Positions 21,453 through 32,109 of a DNA stretch of 64,000 nucleotides are shown here, piece by piece. The number at the start of each line of letters is the position of its first letter. The first letter of the stretch is position 1. A program made the translations under genes and the position numbers. The stretch is from Symbiodinium natans (taxonomy: Eukaryota > Sar > Dinophyceae > Suessiales > Symbiodiniaceae). The notes under the pieces were generated by a model. That model was not told where the DNA came from. It searched no databases and was given only the letters and a program-made list of their open reading frames with translations. The stretch lies in NCBI GenBank assembly GCA_905221605.1, contig CAJNDS010002057.1, positions 594,513 to 658,512 of the forward strand, written 5' to 3'.

Positions 21453-21555
21453 GGTTTAGGGTTTAGGGTTTAGGGTTTAGGGTTTAGGGTTTAGGGTTTA
21501 GGGTTTAGGGTTTAGGGTTTAGGGTTCAGGGTTTAGGGTTTAGGGTTTAGGGGTT
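21453..21555. repeat. TTTAGGG array, likely intron start
   Basis: About 14 clean units immediately downstream of a candidate exon's GT donor. Confidence 0.88.
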
Positions 21556-21943
21556 CTGGGGTTTAGGGTCTCAGGCCTTCGGAGGACATGAGGTGTTGAG
21601 AGGTTAGAAGGTCTGGTTGGGGTGATGGCGCCCCTACCTAAAGTAACCTGCATGCCGATGAGATTAAGTCAGGTAAATTGTGCGCTATAGTGAAGGGCCG
21701 TCGTTCTTTTGTTTAAGGCTGTGTGGAAGAGGTACGTTGGATTGTTATGTTTTTTCAATTCGCCACCAGAAGTTTCGAAAAGACGACTCAAAGTAGTCTC
21801 ATCGTCGAAGCACTTGAAATCCCCTGACTCAATTTGGAATGCAATTGTTGAGCTTAATTAACGTTTCTGCTTTTGTGCTTTTGTGTGTTTGGGATGGTTC
21901 TATTGGCCACTCAAGTCACTTAAGGGTTGAGTAGGCAGTTCAG

Positions 21944-23840
21944 TGTTGTTTTCGTGAGCCCGCGAAGGCAACGGCGCTGTTGCCAGGCTTCTTCGCCTTC
22001 TACACGAAGCACTTCATCTGGGCCGAAGAGGCACCATGCTTGACAAACAAGGGGTTCAGGGTTTCGGGTTTAAAGGTTTAGACCCTAAACCCTAAACCCT
22101 AAATCCTCCCTGAACCACCCTAGTTCGGGCTTATGGAGTTTAGGGTTTAGGGAAGTGGGATACAGGGTTTCTCTACACAGGGCTTAGGGCGCTCCGAGTC
22201 ACCGAGAGTAACCTTTGCACCCTTGAAGCAGGGAAATGTGCCCAATACTTAGTGCTACTTTAGGGCTTAGGGTTTACTACGCCTGGTGCTACTTCACTTT
22301 TTGTCAGGAAGATATTTCGGCTACTATGGGCCGTTAGGCATGGGTGTCGATTTTTGGGGTGTCTTTCTGTCTGTAAAGAAGCCTCGAGCTGCTTGCAGGA
22401 TGCGGACGGCCAGTGTCGGACTAGGATTCCGGGTTGATCCCAAACCCTCTGTCCTTAAAACAACCCTTTAAGCCCTTAAACCCTTTAAGCCCTTCAAACC
22501 CAAACCCAACCCCCCCCCCCCATACCAACAGTGCTTAGTAGTGATAATAGTACCCCCTTATGACAATCCCTATGAAGGACTGTTAGTATAAGGAGGAACA
22601 TGCCTAAACCCTAAACCCTAAACCCTAAACCCTAAACCCTAAACCCTAAACCCTAAACCCTAAACCCTAAACCCTAAACCCTCAGGTGGTCTCCACACGC
22701 CTGGGCCGGCGCACTTTCCGGGCGCTGCAGCCGCAGTCCAGCCCTCAGGGCTCATGGTTTAGGGTTTAGGGTGTAGGGTTTAGGGTTTAGAGTTTAGGGT
22801 TTAGGGTTTAGGGTTTAGGGTTTAGGGTTTAGGGTTTAGGTGCATTTTGGGGCTATGAATAGCTCTTTTACTGACAACCCAATCGGGACCGTAGCTTGAA
22901 CAACTCCCATATGCACCACGATTTTCTGTACCGGGCTGCTGCAAAGAACATGTGGTGCACTAGACCACCGCAAGTATTCGTGTGAACCTCTGTACCTAAA
23001 CAGGACGCCCTAAACTCGATGACACTATATCTCATACCCACTAGACCCTACACTCTCAACCCTGGTTGAACCTTGTAAAAGTACACCCCAAACCCTAACC
23101 CTAAACCCCAAACCCCAAACCCAAAACCCTAAACCCCAAACCCTAAACCCTAAACCCTAAACCCTAAACCTTAAACCTTAAACCCTAAACCCTAAACCCT
23201 AAACCCTCACCCCTAAACCCTATAAACCCAAATCTTTGCGCACGAAGGCGAAGCTGGGAGGGGGTGATGTGCATCGAAGACCCCCTGGAACCTGACTCTG
23301 ACTTGGCTTCTTGGCCTTCTGAAGCTTTCTTTGGGTTTAGGGTTCAGGGGTTGAGGGTTTAGGTCTTAGGGTTTGGGGTTTGGGGTTTAGGGCGGGGGAG
23401 GGCGTGGTTAGGATTTAGGGCTTTTTGATTTGTGTTGAAGGTTCACATATAGGGTTGTGTGTCCAGGGTTTGAATTCATTCCGTCCAGGGACATACATAT
23501 ATAGGCCAACCCTAAACCCTAAACCCTAAACCCTAAACCCGTGAGCCCTCGAGTCGCCGCCACTACTTGAACTGAACGCGCCGGTGGTTGTCTAGCCAAG
23601 TTGAACAATTCCCAGACGGTCGGTTTGTAAACCTTAAAACCTCTAAAGCCGCACGCCCTACACCGCTGAAGGGTTTAGGGGGTTTAGGGTTTAGGGTTTA
23701 GGGTTTCCAAACCCAGAACCTTGCAGACACATCAGCTGCAGGCGGCTGCGTACCTTTCTCTGAGTCGCGATCGGCGTGTTCGTGCCGAGTTCCGGCGCGC
23801 GACTCTCAACACAGGGCCTTACACAGAGCTTTCGGAATAG
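21944..23840 (+). CDS. non-canonical poly(A)/uridylyl polymerase-like gene, PAP-associated domain exons (partial)
   Basis: Four exon pieces together resemble the PAP-associated domain of Cid1/TRF4-type nucleotidyltransferases, which add A or U to RNA 3' ends. Piece 1 (about 21944-22030): ALLPGFFAFYTKHFIWAEE, like the family's LL.GFF.YY helix. Piece 2 (22686 to about 22750): VVSTRLGRRTFRALQP. Piece 3 (about 23248-23329): SWEGVMCIEDPLEPDSDLAS, matching the hallmark LCIEDP…DLG. Piece 4 (about 23725-23840): VRAEFRRATLNTGPYTELSE and TAG. Pieces 1 and 2 join as a GC-AG intron (22031-22685) giving WAEEVVSTRLG. The other joins are not resolved. Introns contain TTTAGGG at their starts and CCCTAAA at their ends. 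The catalytic G-S and Asp motifs are not seen, so the gene is incomplete here, degenerate, or has undetected 5' exons. Confidence 0.55.
22602..22680. repeat. CCCTAAA array at intron end
   Basis: Eleven clean CCCTAAA units ending five bases before the AG acceptor of polymerase piece 2. Facing TTTAGGG units (22757-22838) lie on the other side of that exon. Confidence 0.9.
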
Positions 23841-25385
23841 ACCTTAAAATGCATGCAGGGATCCAGAATATGATTCAAGGTACATTTCTCTAGTTAAGGG
23901 GTATTGGGCTCTTTGGGCACTGGGGACCGGAGGAGCTCCTGTTCCTGTTTTGGGTGTTGAGTTCCCTTATACGCCCTTTTAGACCCAAAAGGGTACCCTT
24001 GCATTCCGAGGGTACTGTTGGGTCGAGGTTAACCTGCAACATGATCCCCTTGTATGCGTCGTACAGGTTGTAATGGGGAAACTACCCTCAAACTACCCAC
24101 TCGAACTAAATATATGGGCACCTCCACAGTACGCCTAGGAAATTGCCCTTGATTGGTCTGTTATTGTTGCTTTTTGTTGCTTGGATTGCGCGTGTGTATG
24201 TGTGCTTGTGTCAGTGGGACTAGTTAAAAGTGGCGCTCAAGAAGGCCCCCTCTGGTGTACCATGAATTTGCCTGAGCATCTCTTGAGCCATGTCTGTGTA
24301 CAACTGTGTCCCCGCACCGCCCTCAGAAGTAGGTGTGAGTGAGGTCTTCGTTCCATTTGCAATGTGTGTCTTCTCGCATCACCCTCAGATCCTATGTAGG
24401 ATAAGGGGGACCCTTGAAAGGGCACCCTCTCCCTAATCCCATCTCCTATCAGAAGTAGGTGTGAGGCCGTCTACTGTTTTGTATAGCAAATTGGGGTGCA
24501 TTCCTGCTGTTTTTGCTACCTGGCAAGCGGAGTTGAGAGCCAGTCTTTTTAGGGTTTAGGGTTTAGGGTTTAGGGTTTAGGGTTTAGGGTTTAGGGTTTA
24601 GGGTTTAGGGTTTAGGGTTTAGATTTTGTTGGCTGTCACCTTTTCGCTCTCTAGCTGCCGCAACATGCACGACCCGGCTGCATGAAGGCAGGCAGCCGTA
24701 CATAAGGACACGAACTTCCTTCGGCTTTCTTCGGCATGTCAAAGACTGCATGTGTTATCTACCCTATAAGCCCTATGCCCTAGACATTGCTAGCAACCCT
24801 AGACCCTAAACATTGCTAGCAAACCCACGCGTGCCCCAATGCCTAACTCTGAATCTGATCCAACACCCACCAAAGGTGCGAACCGCCTTCTTCGACTAGG
24901 CGACCCTTGCCCGTGCTGCAACGGGACCCCAACCCTCATGGGTTACGGGCTAGGGTAGACTAAACCCGTAACCCTTGATCCTAAGTGTTGATTTTGGGGG
25001 AACATGCTTGGGTGTGAGACTTGCTTGAGCCCTCCTTTTTTTCCCAACTCGTTGGTTCTGAGGGACTTTCCTCTTGGGTGTCAGGTTCGGGGATCCTAGC
25101 TCCCAGCTCCGAGGGTTTTGTTGTTGCATGAATCCTGAGGTAACGTCTTTGTGGTACTTTACTGTAACTTTAGAGCCTTAGCCTTTTTGGGTTTATTGGG
25201 TTTCTTAATAATAAGGCAGCTACATTTTTTTTTTAAGCTACCCTTCTGAGTGTAGCCAAGACGTGTGCTTCTTCCAGCGTGAGAGTTGTGAGTCCCACGG
25301 TGCAGCCGGTAATCCGTAGAAACACCAACGCTCGCAAGAAACCAGTCGCCGAGTTGGGATGTCCCCCCCCCCCCCTTTTTCTAGC
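23841..25385. other. unassigned stretch with telomere block
   Basis: 23859-23921 is a partial family G element. 24548-24620 holds ten TTTAGGG units. 24760-24830 has two copies of a CATTGCTAGCAA segment. Open frames are short and unassignable. Confidence 0.45.
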
Positions 25386-25556
25386 AGTCCTTAATAGGGA
25401 TTATAGTATAGTACCCCCTATGATAGTTCCTGTTAAGGATACTAACAGTCCTTAATAGGGATTCTAGTACCCCCTATTATAATCCCTACCAAGGGCAGTA
25501 TACGGATGACCATCCCAGTCCCAGGTTATAATCCCTATGAAGGACTGTTAGTAGGT
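25386..25556. mobile_element. nested copies of a short AGTCCTTAATAGGGATT element (family I)
   Basis: CAGTCCTTAATAGGGATT occurs at 25386 and 25446, with inverted counterparts TATAATCCCTA…AAGGACTGTTAG at 25479 and 25527. A related single copy lies at 22527-22590. This looks like repeated insertion of a small inverted-repeat element into itself. Confidence 0.6.
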
Positions 25557-25559
25557 ATG

Positions 25560-27078
25560 AGGTTTGTGTGACTTAAAACCCTAGAGCCCGAAACCCTGAC
25601 ATCTAAACCCTAAACCCTAAACCCCAAACCCTATACCCTAAACCCTAGCCCCTAACTCCCCTCGCCCCTTCAACCGCGAGCCTTTGCACTGGAAGGTGCA
25701 GCTGCCGGGCATTCCAGCCAGACCGGCCTTTGGGCGCGGTCCTTGAGGGTTATCGGGTCATGTATAGGGTGTAGGGTTTAGGGCTTAAGGTTTTGGGTTT
25801 AGGGTATAGGATTTTGGGTTTAGGGTTTATAGGGTTTTTAGGGTTTGTAGGGTTTGTAGGGTTTATAGGGTTTATAGGGCTTGTAGGGCTGAAAGGGTTT
25901 AGAGGGTTTATAGGGTTTAGAGGGTTTATAGGGTTTATAGGGTTTATAGGTTTATAGGGTTTACAAGGTTTACAAGGTTTATAGGGTTAAGGTTTAGGGT
26001 TTAGGAGTTTTGAAGGTTTACAGGGTTTAGTGTTTAGGGTCATTGGGTTAGTAGGGTTAAGGGTTGATATGGTTTAGGGTTTACACTGATAGAGTGATAG
26101 GGTTACAAGGTTACATGGTGAGAAGCTTCAGGGTTTTCTGTTTTTGGATTGGGGATGTTCGGGGTGTGGTTTTGATTGCCTCCAAACATAATAGCTATCA
26201 GAGGAATGAGCGGCACATAGACAGACACGGTTTCTCGGAGGGCTCGAGGTCAAAATGAACACCTTCCTCGTTGCGCAGGGTCCTACCTGTGCAAGGTTTC
26301 ACATGCGTTGGAGAGACTCGCCCTTTAGCAGGTCGACTAATGCCCTAAAGCTAAGCCCTAAGCCCTAAACACAAACCCTAAACTCTAAACCCTAAACCCT
26401 AAACCCTAAACCCTAAACCCTAAACCCTAAACCCTAAACCCTACACCTACGCACCTGAACCAGGCCCGCCTTTGTCAAGCCGTGGGGCCCACAAGGTCAA
26501 GTGCTTCCGCGCGCGCAAGGACATCTGAGGGCACGAGGCCGCCGGTGGGGGGGGGGGGGTTAGGGTTTAGGGTTTAGGGTTTAGGGTTTAGGGTTTAGGG
26601 TTTAGGGTTTAGGGTTTAGGGTTAGGGTTTAGGGTTTGGGGTTTCGGGTTTCGGGTTTGGGGTGCAGGGTTTAGGGTTTGGTAGTGGGAGTCCTAATATG
26701 TTCCTGGTTTCGGGTTTGCACGTCGGCAACTTCAAAGGCATTCAGAAAATGTGGAGATATTGGTGAACATCGACACTTGCTTGGGCCCGTACATTTTCTA
26801 TCCCTAAACCCTAAACCCTAAACCCTAAACCCTAAACCCTAAACCCTAAACCCTAAACCCTAAACCCTAAACCCTAAACCCTACACCAAACCCTTTTTTT
26901 CGGCTACTCAGACTTACGCAGCCAACCTGTGCTGTGGGCTCTAAGCAGCTTTGGCTATCCTTTCGCAGGTTTAGGGTTTAGGGTTTTAGGGTTTAGGGCT
27001 TAGGGTTTAGGGTTTAGGGTTTAGGAAGTTTAGGGTTTAGGGTTTTTTGGGGTCTGGGTTGTTGGACAAGTAAGCAGA
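25560..27078. repeat. telomere arrays and TTTATAGGG variants
   Basis: 25755-26000 is a TTTATAGGG/TTTGTAGGG variant block. CCCTAAA arrays at 26370-26442 and 26803-26882, TTTAGGG arrays at 26561-26690 and 26968-27045. Islands at 25670-25748 (FNREPLHWKVQLPGIPAR) and 26450-26550 are weak exon candidates. Confidence 0.65.
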
Positions 27079-27200
27079 AGAAGGCTTCCATCAAGCACTG
27101 AGGACCTCGACTCCCGCTGGAGTTACGTCAGCTACCTGAACACGGCCCCCCCCTTCGCCCAGCAGTTTCTCTTGGCGTTGGACCAAAGCTTCAGGCGAGG
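27079..27200 (+). CDS. exon-like island, family unknown
   Basis: AAGCAG acceptor on the left, GCGAGG/GTTTGC donor on the right. The frame reads SSTEDLDSRWSYVSYLNTAP, then PFAQQFLLALDQSFRR. Good codon and residue composition. A family H element begins about 30 bp downstream. Confidence 0.42.
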
Positions 27201-27230
27201 GTTTGCGGTTTCGGGTGGTTTTTTTTGCTT

Positions 27231-27347
27231 GGGCCCCCTCGGACCAAATGAACCCGAAGTTTGGGATCATATATACCCTATACTACTAATTCGATGAGAA
27301 AGGCATCTGAACCAAAACCCGTTTAGGGTTGAGTTGGTCCCAAAGGT
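27231..27347. mobile_element. short inverted-repeat element, family H
   Basis: Left GGACCAAATGAACCCGAAG, right TTGAGTTGGTCCCAAAGG. Same ends as the copy at 47.77-47.87 kb and as the start of PARP intron 4. Confidence 0.6.
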
Positions 27348-27349
27348 TT

Positions 27350-28026
27350 GAGGGGCGACCAGATAGTTCATAGCGCGCCCTGTAGAGCAGAGGAGCTTTT
27401 CGACTATCTGCTTAAGAACCCAGCAAAAACACAAGAAAGAATAATTTTGATAGTTGTGAGGGGTTTAGCGGGCATCCAAGTCACTTGAAGGACAAGAAAG
27501 TACAGCCCCAATTTGGCCGTGGGGTGGTTTGTAGGAACCTTTCCGGGGATCGAATCTGCTTTCGAGGTCCTACTCCCAGTGGTTTGGGTTACTTGATGAC
27601 TTAATTGTCTTGTGTTCGATGCGGAAGCAGCTACTTGAATGCTTTCTTCTCTTGTTCGGGACGTCAACCTTCAGCCCCGAAGCCCTAAAGCGCTAAAGCC
27701 CTGAACCCAAACCGCAAACGTCAGGTGGGTCGTGTCGCCCAACCGAACCCACCCCAAACCCGAATCCCCGAAACCTTAAGCCCAAAGCCCGAAACCCAAC
27801 TACCGCCCACAAAGGGCGAAGGGGGGGGCGTGGGGGGGAGAGGGGAGTGATATACCCTACACCCCAAACCCTAAGCCCTAAACCCCAAACCCCAAACCCC
27901 AAACCCCAAACCCAAACCCCAAACCCTAACCTAATATAGGCCACCCTACCTGGGGACTTCCCGCCTGAACCTTAAGCCGAAACATGCCCCAAGCTTCCAC
28001 ACGGATCATGCCCCAAGGGTTTTGAG
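27350..28026. other. unassigned stretch
   Basis: A minus-strand frame at 27404-27667 is open without a recognisable family. 27840-27935 is CCCCAAA/CCCTAAA-like. No supported gene. Confidence 0.4.
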
Positions 28027-28255
28027 AGTTGGGTTTAGGGTTTAGGGTTTAGGGTTTAGGGTTTAGGGTTTAGGGTTTAGGGTTCAGGGTCTAGGGTCTA
28101 GGGTTTAGGGTTTAGGGTTTAGGGTTTAGGGTTTAGGGTTTAGGGTCTAGGGTTTAGGGTTTAGGGTTTAGGGTGCATAGGGTGCATAGGGTGTATAGGG
28201 TGTGTAGGGTTTATAGGGTGTGTAGGGTTTATAGGGTTTATATAGGATGTAGGGG
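28027..28255. repeat. TTTAGGG array upstream of the RCC1 gene
   Basis: About 20 units, grading into GGGTGTATAGGG-type variants toward the gene. Confidence 0.9.
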
Positions 28256-28376
28256 TTGCGGAGCTCGGTGAAAGAAACCAGCTGCCGTTCCCACATCCCC
28301 GCAGGATCCAGCTTAGGGTTTAGGGTTTAGGGTTTAGGGATTAGGGTTTTTAGTGATACTTGCTTTGAGTCACGCT

Positions 28377-30080
28377 ATGTCCTCGATCGCGTTGCACGTG
28401 GCCTTGCTAAGTGGCGAGCAGAAAGCCTTTTCTCTGACACCCCACTCTACCGTCGGCGAGCTGAGGGAGGTTGTTCAGAAGGAGTGGCAGAAACCCATCG
28501 GGAAGCTGATAAGTGCCTCAGGAGCCCGCTTGTTGGAGTCGGCTACACTCACGCAAGCGGGCATCAGAGAAAACGAGGTGATCACCGCCATCATCCAAGA
28601 TGTCTCTGTAGCAGCCACAAGGGACGCATTTGCCGCGATCCGCGCGAATGGCACCGTAGTGACATGGGGATGCCCAGACTCTGGCGGCGATTGCAGCGCA
28701 GTGAAGAACCAGCTGCAGAATGTGCAGCGAATCCAAGCAACATGTGGTGCTTTTGCCGCCATCCTGGAAAATGGTTCAGTAGTGTCTTGGGGGCACGCGG
28801 ACTTAGGTGGAGACAGCTCCGATGTGCAAAGCGAGCTCCAGGGCGTGTGCCAGATTCAAGCTGCACATGCTGCTTTCGCTGCAATCAAGGTGGACGGATC
28901 TGTAGTGACCCTTAGAAGCCCAGTGGTGCCTTTTACCCTTTTGTTTGTTCTGGGTTCCCTGATAAAGTATAACCAACCCCAAAAAGGGTGCCCATATTGT
29001 CATATGGTTACTGGGCTACCAAGGACCTGGGGAGCGCCGAATTACGGAGGCGACTGCAGTGCTGTGCGCGACCAGCTTGCCAGCGTGCAGCACATCCAAT
29101 CCAGCCTCGCGGCTTTCGCGGCCCTTCGGGCAGATGGACGGGTGGTGACGTGGGGTTCAGGCTACCTTGGTGGTGACAGCTCCGATGTGCGCGATGAGCT
29201 GCGGGATGTCCTGCAAGTCGCTCCCATCTTTCCTTTCGGTTTTGCCGCAATCAAAGCTGGAGGTAGAATTGTATGCTGGGGCGGCATGTTGTACCGTGGT
29301 GTGCATCAAACTGGGCTGGACAGCATTGCGCACTTCCAAGCCAATAGCGCGCGATGGGCTGCTGCCACAGAACAGGGGCGCCTGGCCCTCAGCCTTCGAA
29401 GCCATGGCCAGGGGTGCCTGCAGGTGCCGGACGGTGCAGCCAGCATTGTGTCCTGCACATTCGACACAGTCGCGATACTTCAGAAAGATGGAACGGTGCA
29501 GTTTTGGGGGTGCTCTGTCCCAGAGCAGCTCAGGAAGAAATTAACAAGCGTTGTCCGACTTCGATGTGGACCCGGTGACTATGCCATGTGTGCGGCGATC
29601 CGATCAGATGGATCTGTTGTGGCCTGGCAGTACTCGGCGCGGGGGGCCCTGTCTGTTAATGGTCGTAAATGCGAGCAGCTGCAGAATGTCACTGACGTGC
29701 AGGTGACCCGCGGCGCTTTTGCGGCACTTCGGACAGATGGGACCGTCGTTACGTGGGGGAGTGCTGATTCTGGCGGGGACAGTGCCAGCGTTCAGGGACA
29801 GCTGAAGAACGTGGTACGCATTCAAGCAGGCCATGCAGCCTTTGCTGCCATCCGTTCTGATGGATCCGTGGTATCATGGGGTGACCCGGTGTATGGAGGC
29901 GACAGCAGCCGAGTTCGAGACCAGCTGGGCCAAGCGTGGGTGGAGACCGAGGCAGCGAAGCCACGACCCCGCGTCAGCAAGCCGAAGGCCAAGCCTGGAG
30001 TCCTCAAGAAGCCGTCAAAGAGGCAAACAAAAAAACCTTTGCCGGATTCCGAGGGGTGTCCTTGCGCCTACATCGGGTAG
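28377..30080 (+). CDS. ubiquitin-like plus RCC1-type repeat protein
   Basis: Begins at ATG 28377, eight codons inside a longer frame that has only a GTG start. Residues 1-75 look like a ubiquitin-like fold (TVGELREVVQKEW … LISASGARLLE … GIRENEVI). About eight repeats of roughly 50 residues follow, with the pattern AFAAI..DG.VV(T/S)WG…GGDSS.V..QL.NV..IQA, a beta-propeller repeat related to RCC1/HERC proteins. The tail is basic (KPRPRVSKPKAKPGVLKKPS), perhaps a nuclear signal. Such ubiquitin-like/RCC1-like proteins are a familiar expanded family in Symbiodiniaceae. The molecular target is not known. The frame is intact through a 117-nt insertion at 28907-29023, which splits one WG motif and is best read as an intron. 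Two middle repeats are diverged. Ends at TAG 30078-30080. Confidence 0.9.
   Translation: MSSIALHVALLSGEQKAFSLTPHSTVGELREVVQKEWQKPIGKLISASGARLLESATLTQAGIRENEVITAIIQDVSVAATRDAFAAIRANGTVVTWGCPDSGGDCSAVKNQLQNVQRIQATCGAFAAILENGSVVSWGHADLGGDSSDVQSELQGVCQIQAAHAAFAAIKVDGSVVTLRSPVVPFTLLFVLGSLIKYNQPQKGCPYCHMVTGLPRTWGAPNYGGDCSAVRDQLASVQHIQSSLAAFAALRADGRVVTWGSGYLGGDSSDVRDELRDVLQVAPIFPFGFAAIKAGGRIVCWGGMLYRGVHQTGLDSIAHFQANSARWAAATEQGRLALSLRSHGQGCLQVPDGAASIVSCTFDTVAILQKDGTVQFWGCSVPEQLRKKLTSVVRLRCGPGDYAMCAAIRSDGSVVAWQYSARGALSVNGRKCEQLQNVTDVQVTRGAFAALRTDGTVVTWGSADSGGDSASVQGQLKNVVRIQAGHAAFAAIRSDGSVVSWGDPVYGGDSSRVRDQLGQAWVETEAAKPRPRVSKPKAKPGVLKKPSKRQTKKPLPDSEGCPCAYIG
28907..29023 (+). mobile_element. family A introner inside the RCC1 gene (GA-AG intron)
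   Basis: The insertion separates VVT from WGAPNYGG, which are contiguous in every other repeat. Ends CTTAGAAGCCCAGTGG and TTACTGGGCTACCAAG are inverted repeats. A 4-bp direct repeat GACC flanks it (28907-28910, 29024-29027). Removing 28907-29023 (starts GA, ends AG) restores GTAGTGACCTGGGGA. Length 117 is divisible by three and has no stop, so retention would add 39 residues. Confidence 0.82.
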
Positions 30081-30084
30081 AATA

Positions 30085-31030
30085 TGGGGGGGGGCTTTAA
30101 TAATTAGAATAGGGTTTTTCGTAGCTATTCCGACCCCTATCTTATGAGCTTGTAGGGTACTCCCAATACAGTGACATCATGGCTTCGATCGTGGCTTCGG
30201 TCCTCAGTATCCTACTGAGATGTATGGGAACACTGCCCCCGAAACCCGAACCACCCACTCCTGTTGCTACGCAGTTTTTTCACACTTTCCAAAGTTCCAC
30301 AGGCAGATGTTCGAAAGGATGTTGCCCAGCAAGGAACTGACTCCCGTCTGCATCGAGTCGGTGAAAGGGAGGGAAACCCAAGACCCCAAACCAGGCCCTA
30401 ACCCAAAGAACTCCAGCCCTGTTTCCTGTTCCAATTATGCTAGTGATGTCGCCGCATTAATTCGGTTGCATAAAAACCCCTACCCTAAAGCCTAGAAACC
30501 CTAAGCCGCGCAGGCCCTTAAACCCCAAACCCATTCTCGCCGTCAGGGTTCGGGCACGCAGGCCACACGGCTAAAACCTGTCGGACCCCAACCATCACTG
30601 ATTTCCAACAGCACGTATTATTTTGGGGGTGTACGAAGATAGGGGGACCCGCAGTGTAGATCCAAGGAGAAGGATCCCCTTAGAATAAGGACCTCAACAG
30701 GGTACCCTTAATTTCCTACACCCTAGGCCCAAAACCCTGAACCCCAATTTGGGTTCACGGTTTATAGGGTTAAAACCCTATAGGGGGCTCGGAAGAGCCG
30801 AAATGGTCGGGCAAAACCGGAGCATCCGAAATGACCGAATGTGACGTTGGGCTGTGGGTTCTGAATGGAATAGTCCATGTCGGACATTGAGGGGGGGAGG
30901 GGTTTTAAGTGGGGTTCCGAGTGTAGGGCTCCCACCTTTCATACTCGAATACCATATACCTTAAGCCGTATACAAAGAAGACCCTTATACAAACCCCGAA
31001 CTCTAAACCCTTTTGGGGTTCGCGGCGAAA
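30085..31030. other. 3' flank of RCC1 gene, one exon-like frame
   Basis: 30220-30410 is open and reads HFPKFHRQMFERMLPSKELT and then PVCIESVKG, a weak exon candidate. The rest is unassigned or CCCTAAA-like. A family B element is listed separately. Confidence 0.35.
30625..30719. mobile_element. short inverted-repeat element, family B
   Basis: Left GGTGTACGAAGATAGGGGG, right GGGTACCCTTAATTTCC, interior AGAATAAGGACC. Reverse-orientation relative of the 3.2-kb copy. Confidence 0.5.
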
Positions 31031-31080
31031 CCCCAAGACTCAGCGCTCAGGTAGCGGCGGCACGAAGCAGGCTGGGCAAG
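31028..31080 (+). CDS. exon candidate with GTGAGC donor
   Basis: The frame reads TPRLSAQVAAARSRLGK and ends at a consensus donor AAG/GTGAGC. The acceptor is unclear. Could belong with the exon at 31.4 kb. Confidence 0.35.
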
Positions 31081-31371
31081 GTGAGCAAAGTCCAGCTGAT
31101 CATTGTTATAGGGTTCAGCATATCTAAGGCTTGTGCAGGATGTTTAAGAGGCTCTGTTCTTTCGGGACTGACTTGTTTTAGGACTTCGCTGACTTGCGTT
31201 TCACCTCTGGTCTGGGTGGTGCTTGTACCTTGTTCTTAACGTTGTGAAAAAGGGAAAGACCGAATCAGAACATGAGGTAACGAGTATTGCCATCAGTATT
31301 GCCCTCTCCTGATTGGGCCATTTTGTGCTTTGCTGACGTGCTAGTGGCTTCTTCTTCCACGTTGCTTGCAG

Positions 31372-31438
31372 TGACATCGAGAAAACCTCAATCAACAAAA
31401 AGTTGTTGCCCGGGAGGCCTAAGCCCTACACCCGACAG
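31372..31438 (+). CDS. internal exon with canonical splice sites
   Basis: A pyrimidine-rich acceptor TTCCACGTTGCTTGCAG precedes 67 nt, and CGACAG/GTAAGTG follows. One frame reads DIEKTSINKKLLPGRPKPYT then RQ. This is one of the few fully canonical GT-AG-bounded exons here. Family not recognised. Confidence 0.5.
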
Positions 31439-31631
31439 GTAAGTGAAACAGGGTTTATGCTACTGTTATTGGTGAGTGTATATTACATACATATACATAT
31501 ATATATATATATATATATTGGGTGTCCTTTTGGGGATACAAGGAATATAAACCCTACTTCATGTAGCCCGTCGCCAGTCACTGAACCATTGGGCCCTCGA
31601 GCACTGTAGCAGCCGGCGCATGCACTTACGC

Positions 31632-31838
31632 TTTAGGGTTTAGGGTTTAGGGTTTAGGGTTTAGGGTTTAGGGTTAGGGTTTAGGGTTAGGGTTTAGGGT
31701 TTAGGGTTTTTAGGGTTTAGGTTTAGGGTTTAGGGCTTAGGGTTTAGGTTTAGGGGTTAGGGTTTAGGGTTTAGGGTTTAGGGTTTAGGGTTTAGGGTTT
31801 AGGGTTTAGGGTTTAGGGTTTAGGGTTTAGGGTTTAGG
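31632..31838. repeat. long TTTAGGG array
   Basis: About 28 units with several 6-base (TTAGGG) slips. One of the longest arrays in the window. Confidence 0.92.
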
Positions 31839-31963
31839 GTTTTGGCGTGCGTCGTCGAGGCTAAGCTTCTCCAAGTAAACCTTGCACGCCAAACCCCTAA
31901 ATTGGGATGTGTGTTTCTTGCTTATTGCTTGTTTGTCTTGCTCACAGCTTCCCTAAGCCCTTA

Positions 31964-32073
31964 CCCAAAGGATCCATGTACCTATATGGTATATACCTGG
32001 GCCCTAAAGCTACGATATAGGAACCCCTTTAAGGCCCAAGTATATATCATATAGGTACATGGATCCTTTGGGT
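31964..32073. mobile_element. MITE-like element with ~37-bp inverted ends, family C
   Basis: Left CCCAAAGGATCCATGTACCT, continuing ATATGGTATATACCTGGGCC. The right end is its reverse complement with few mismatches, finishing ACATGGATCCTTTGGG. Best-preserved copy of the family. Confidence 0.88.
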
Positions 32074-32109
32074 TAGACTTAACCTGAAACCGCCAAATTG
32101 GAATAGACA

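Noticed and set aside
27404-27667. 87-residue minus-strand open frame
   Set aside because: No recognisable feature and no splice or start context. Left as unassigned.
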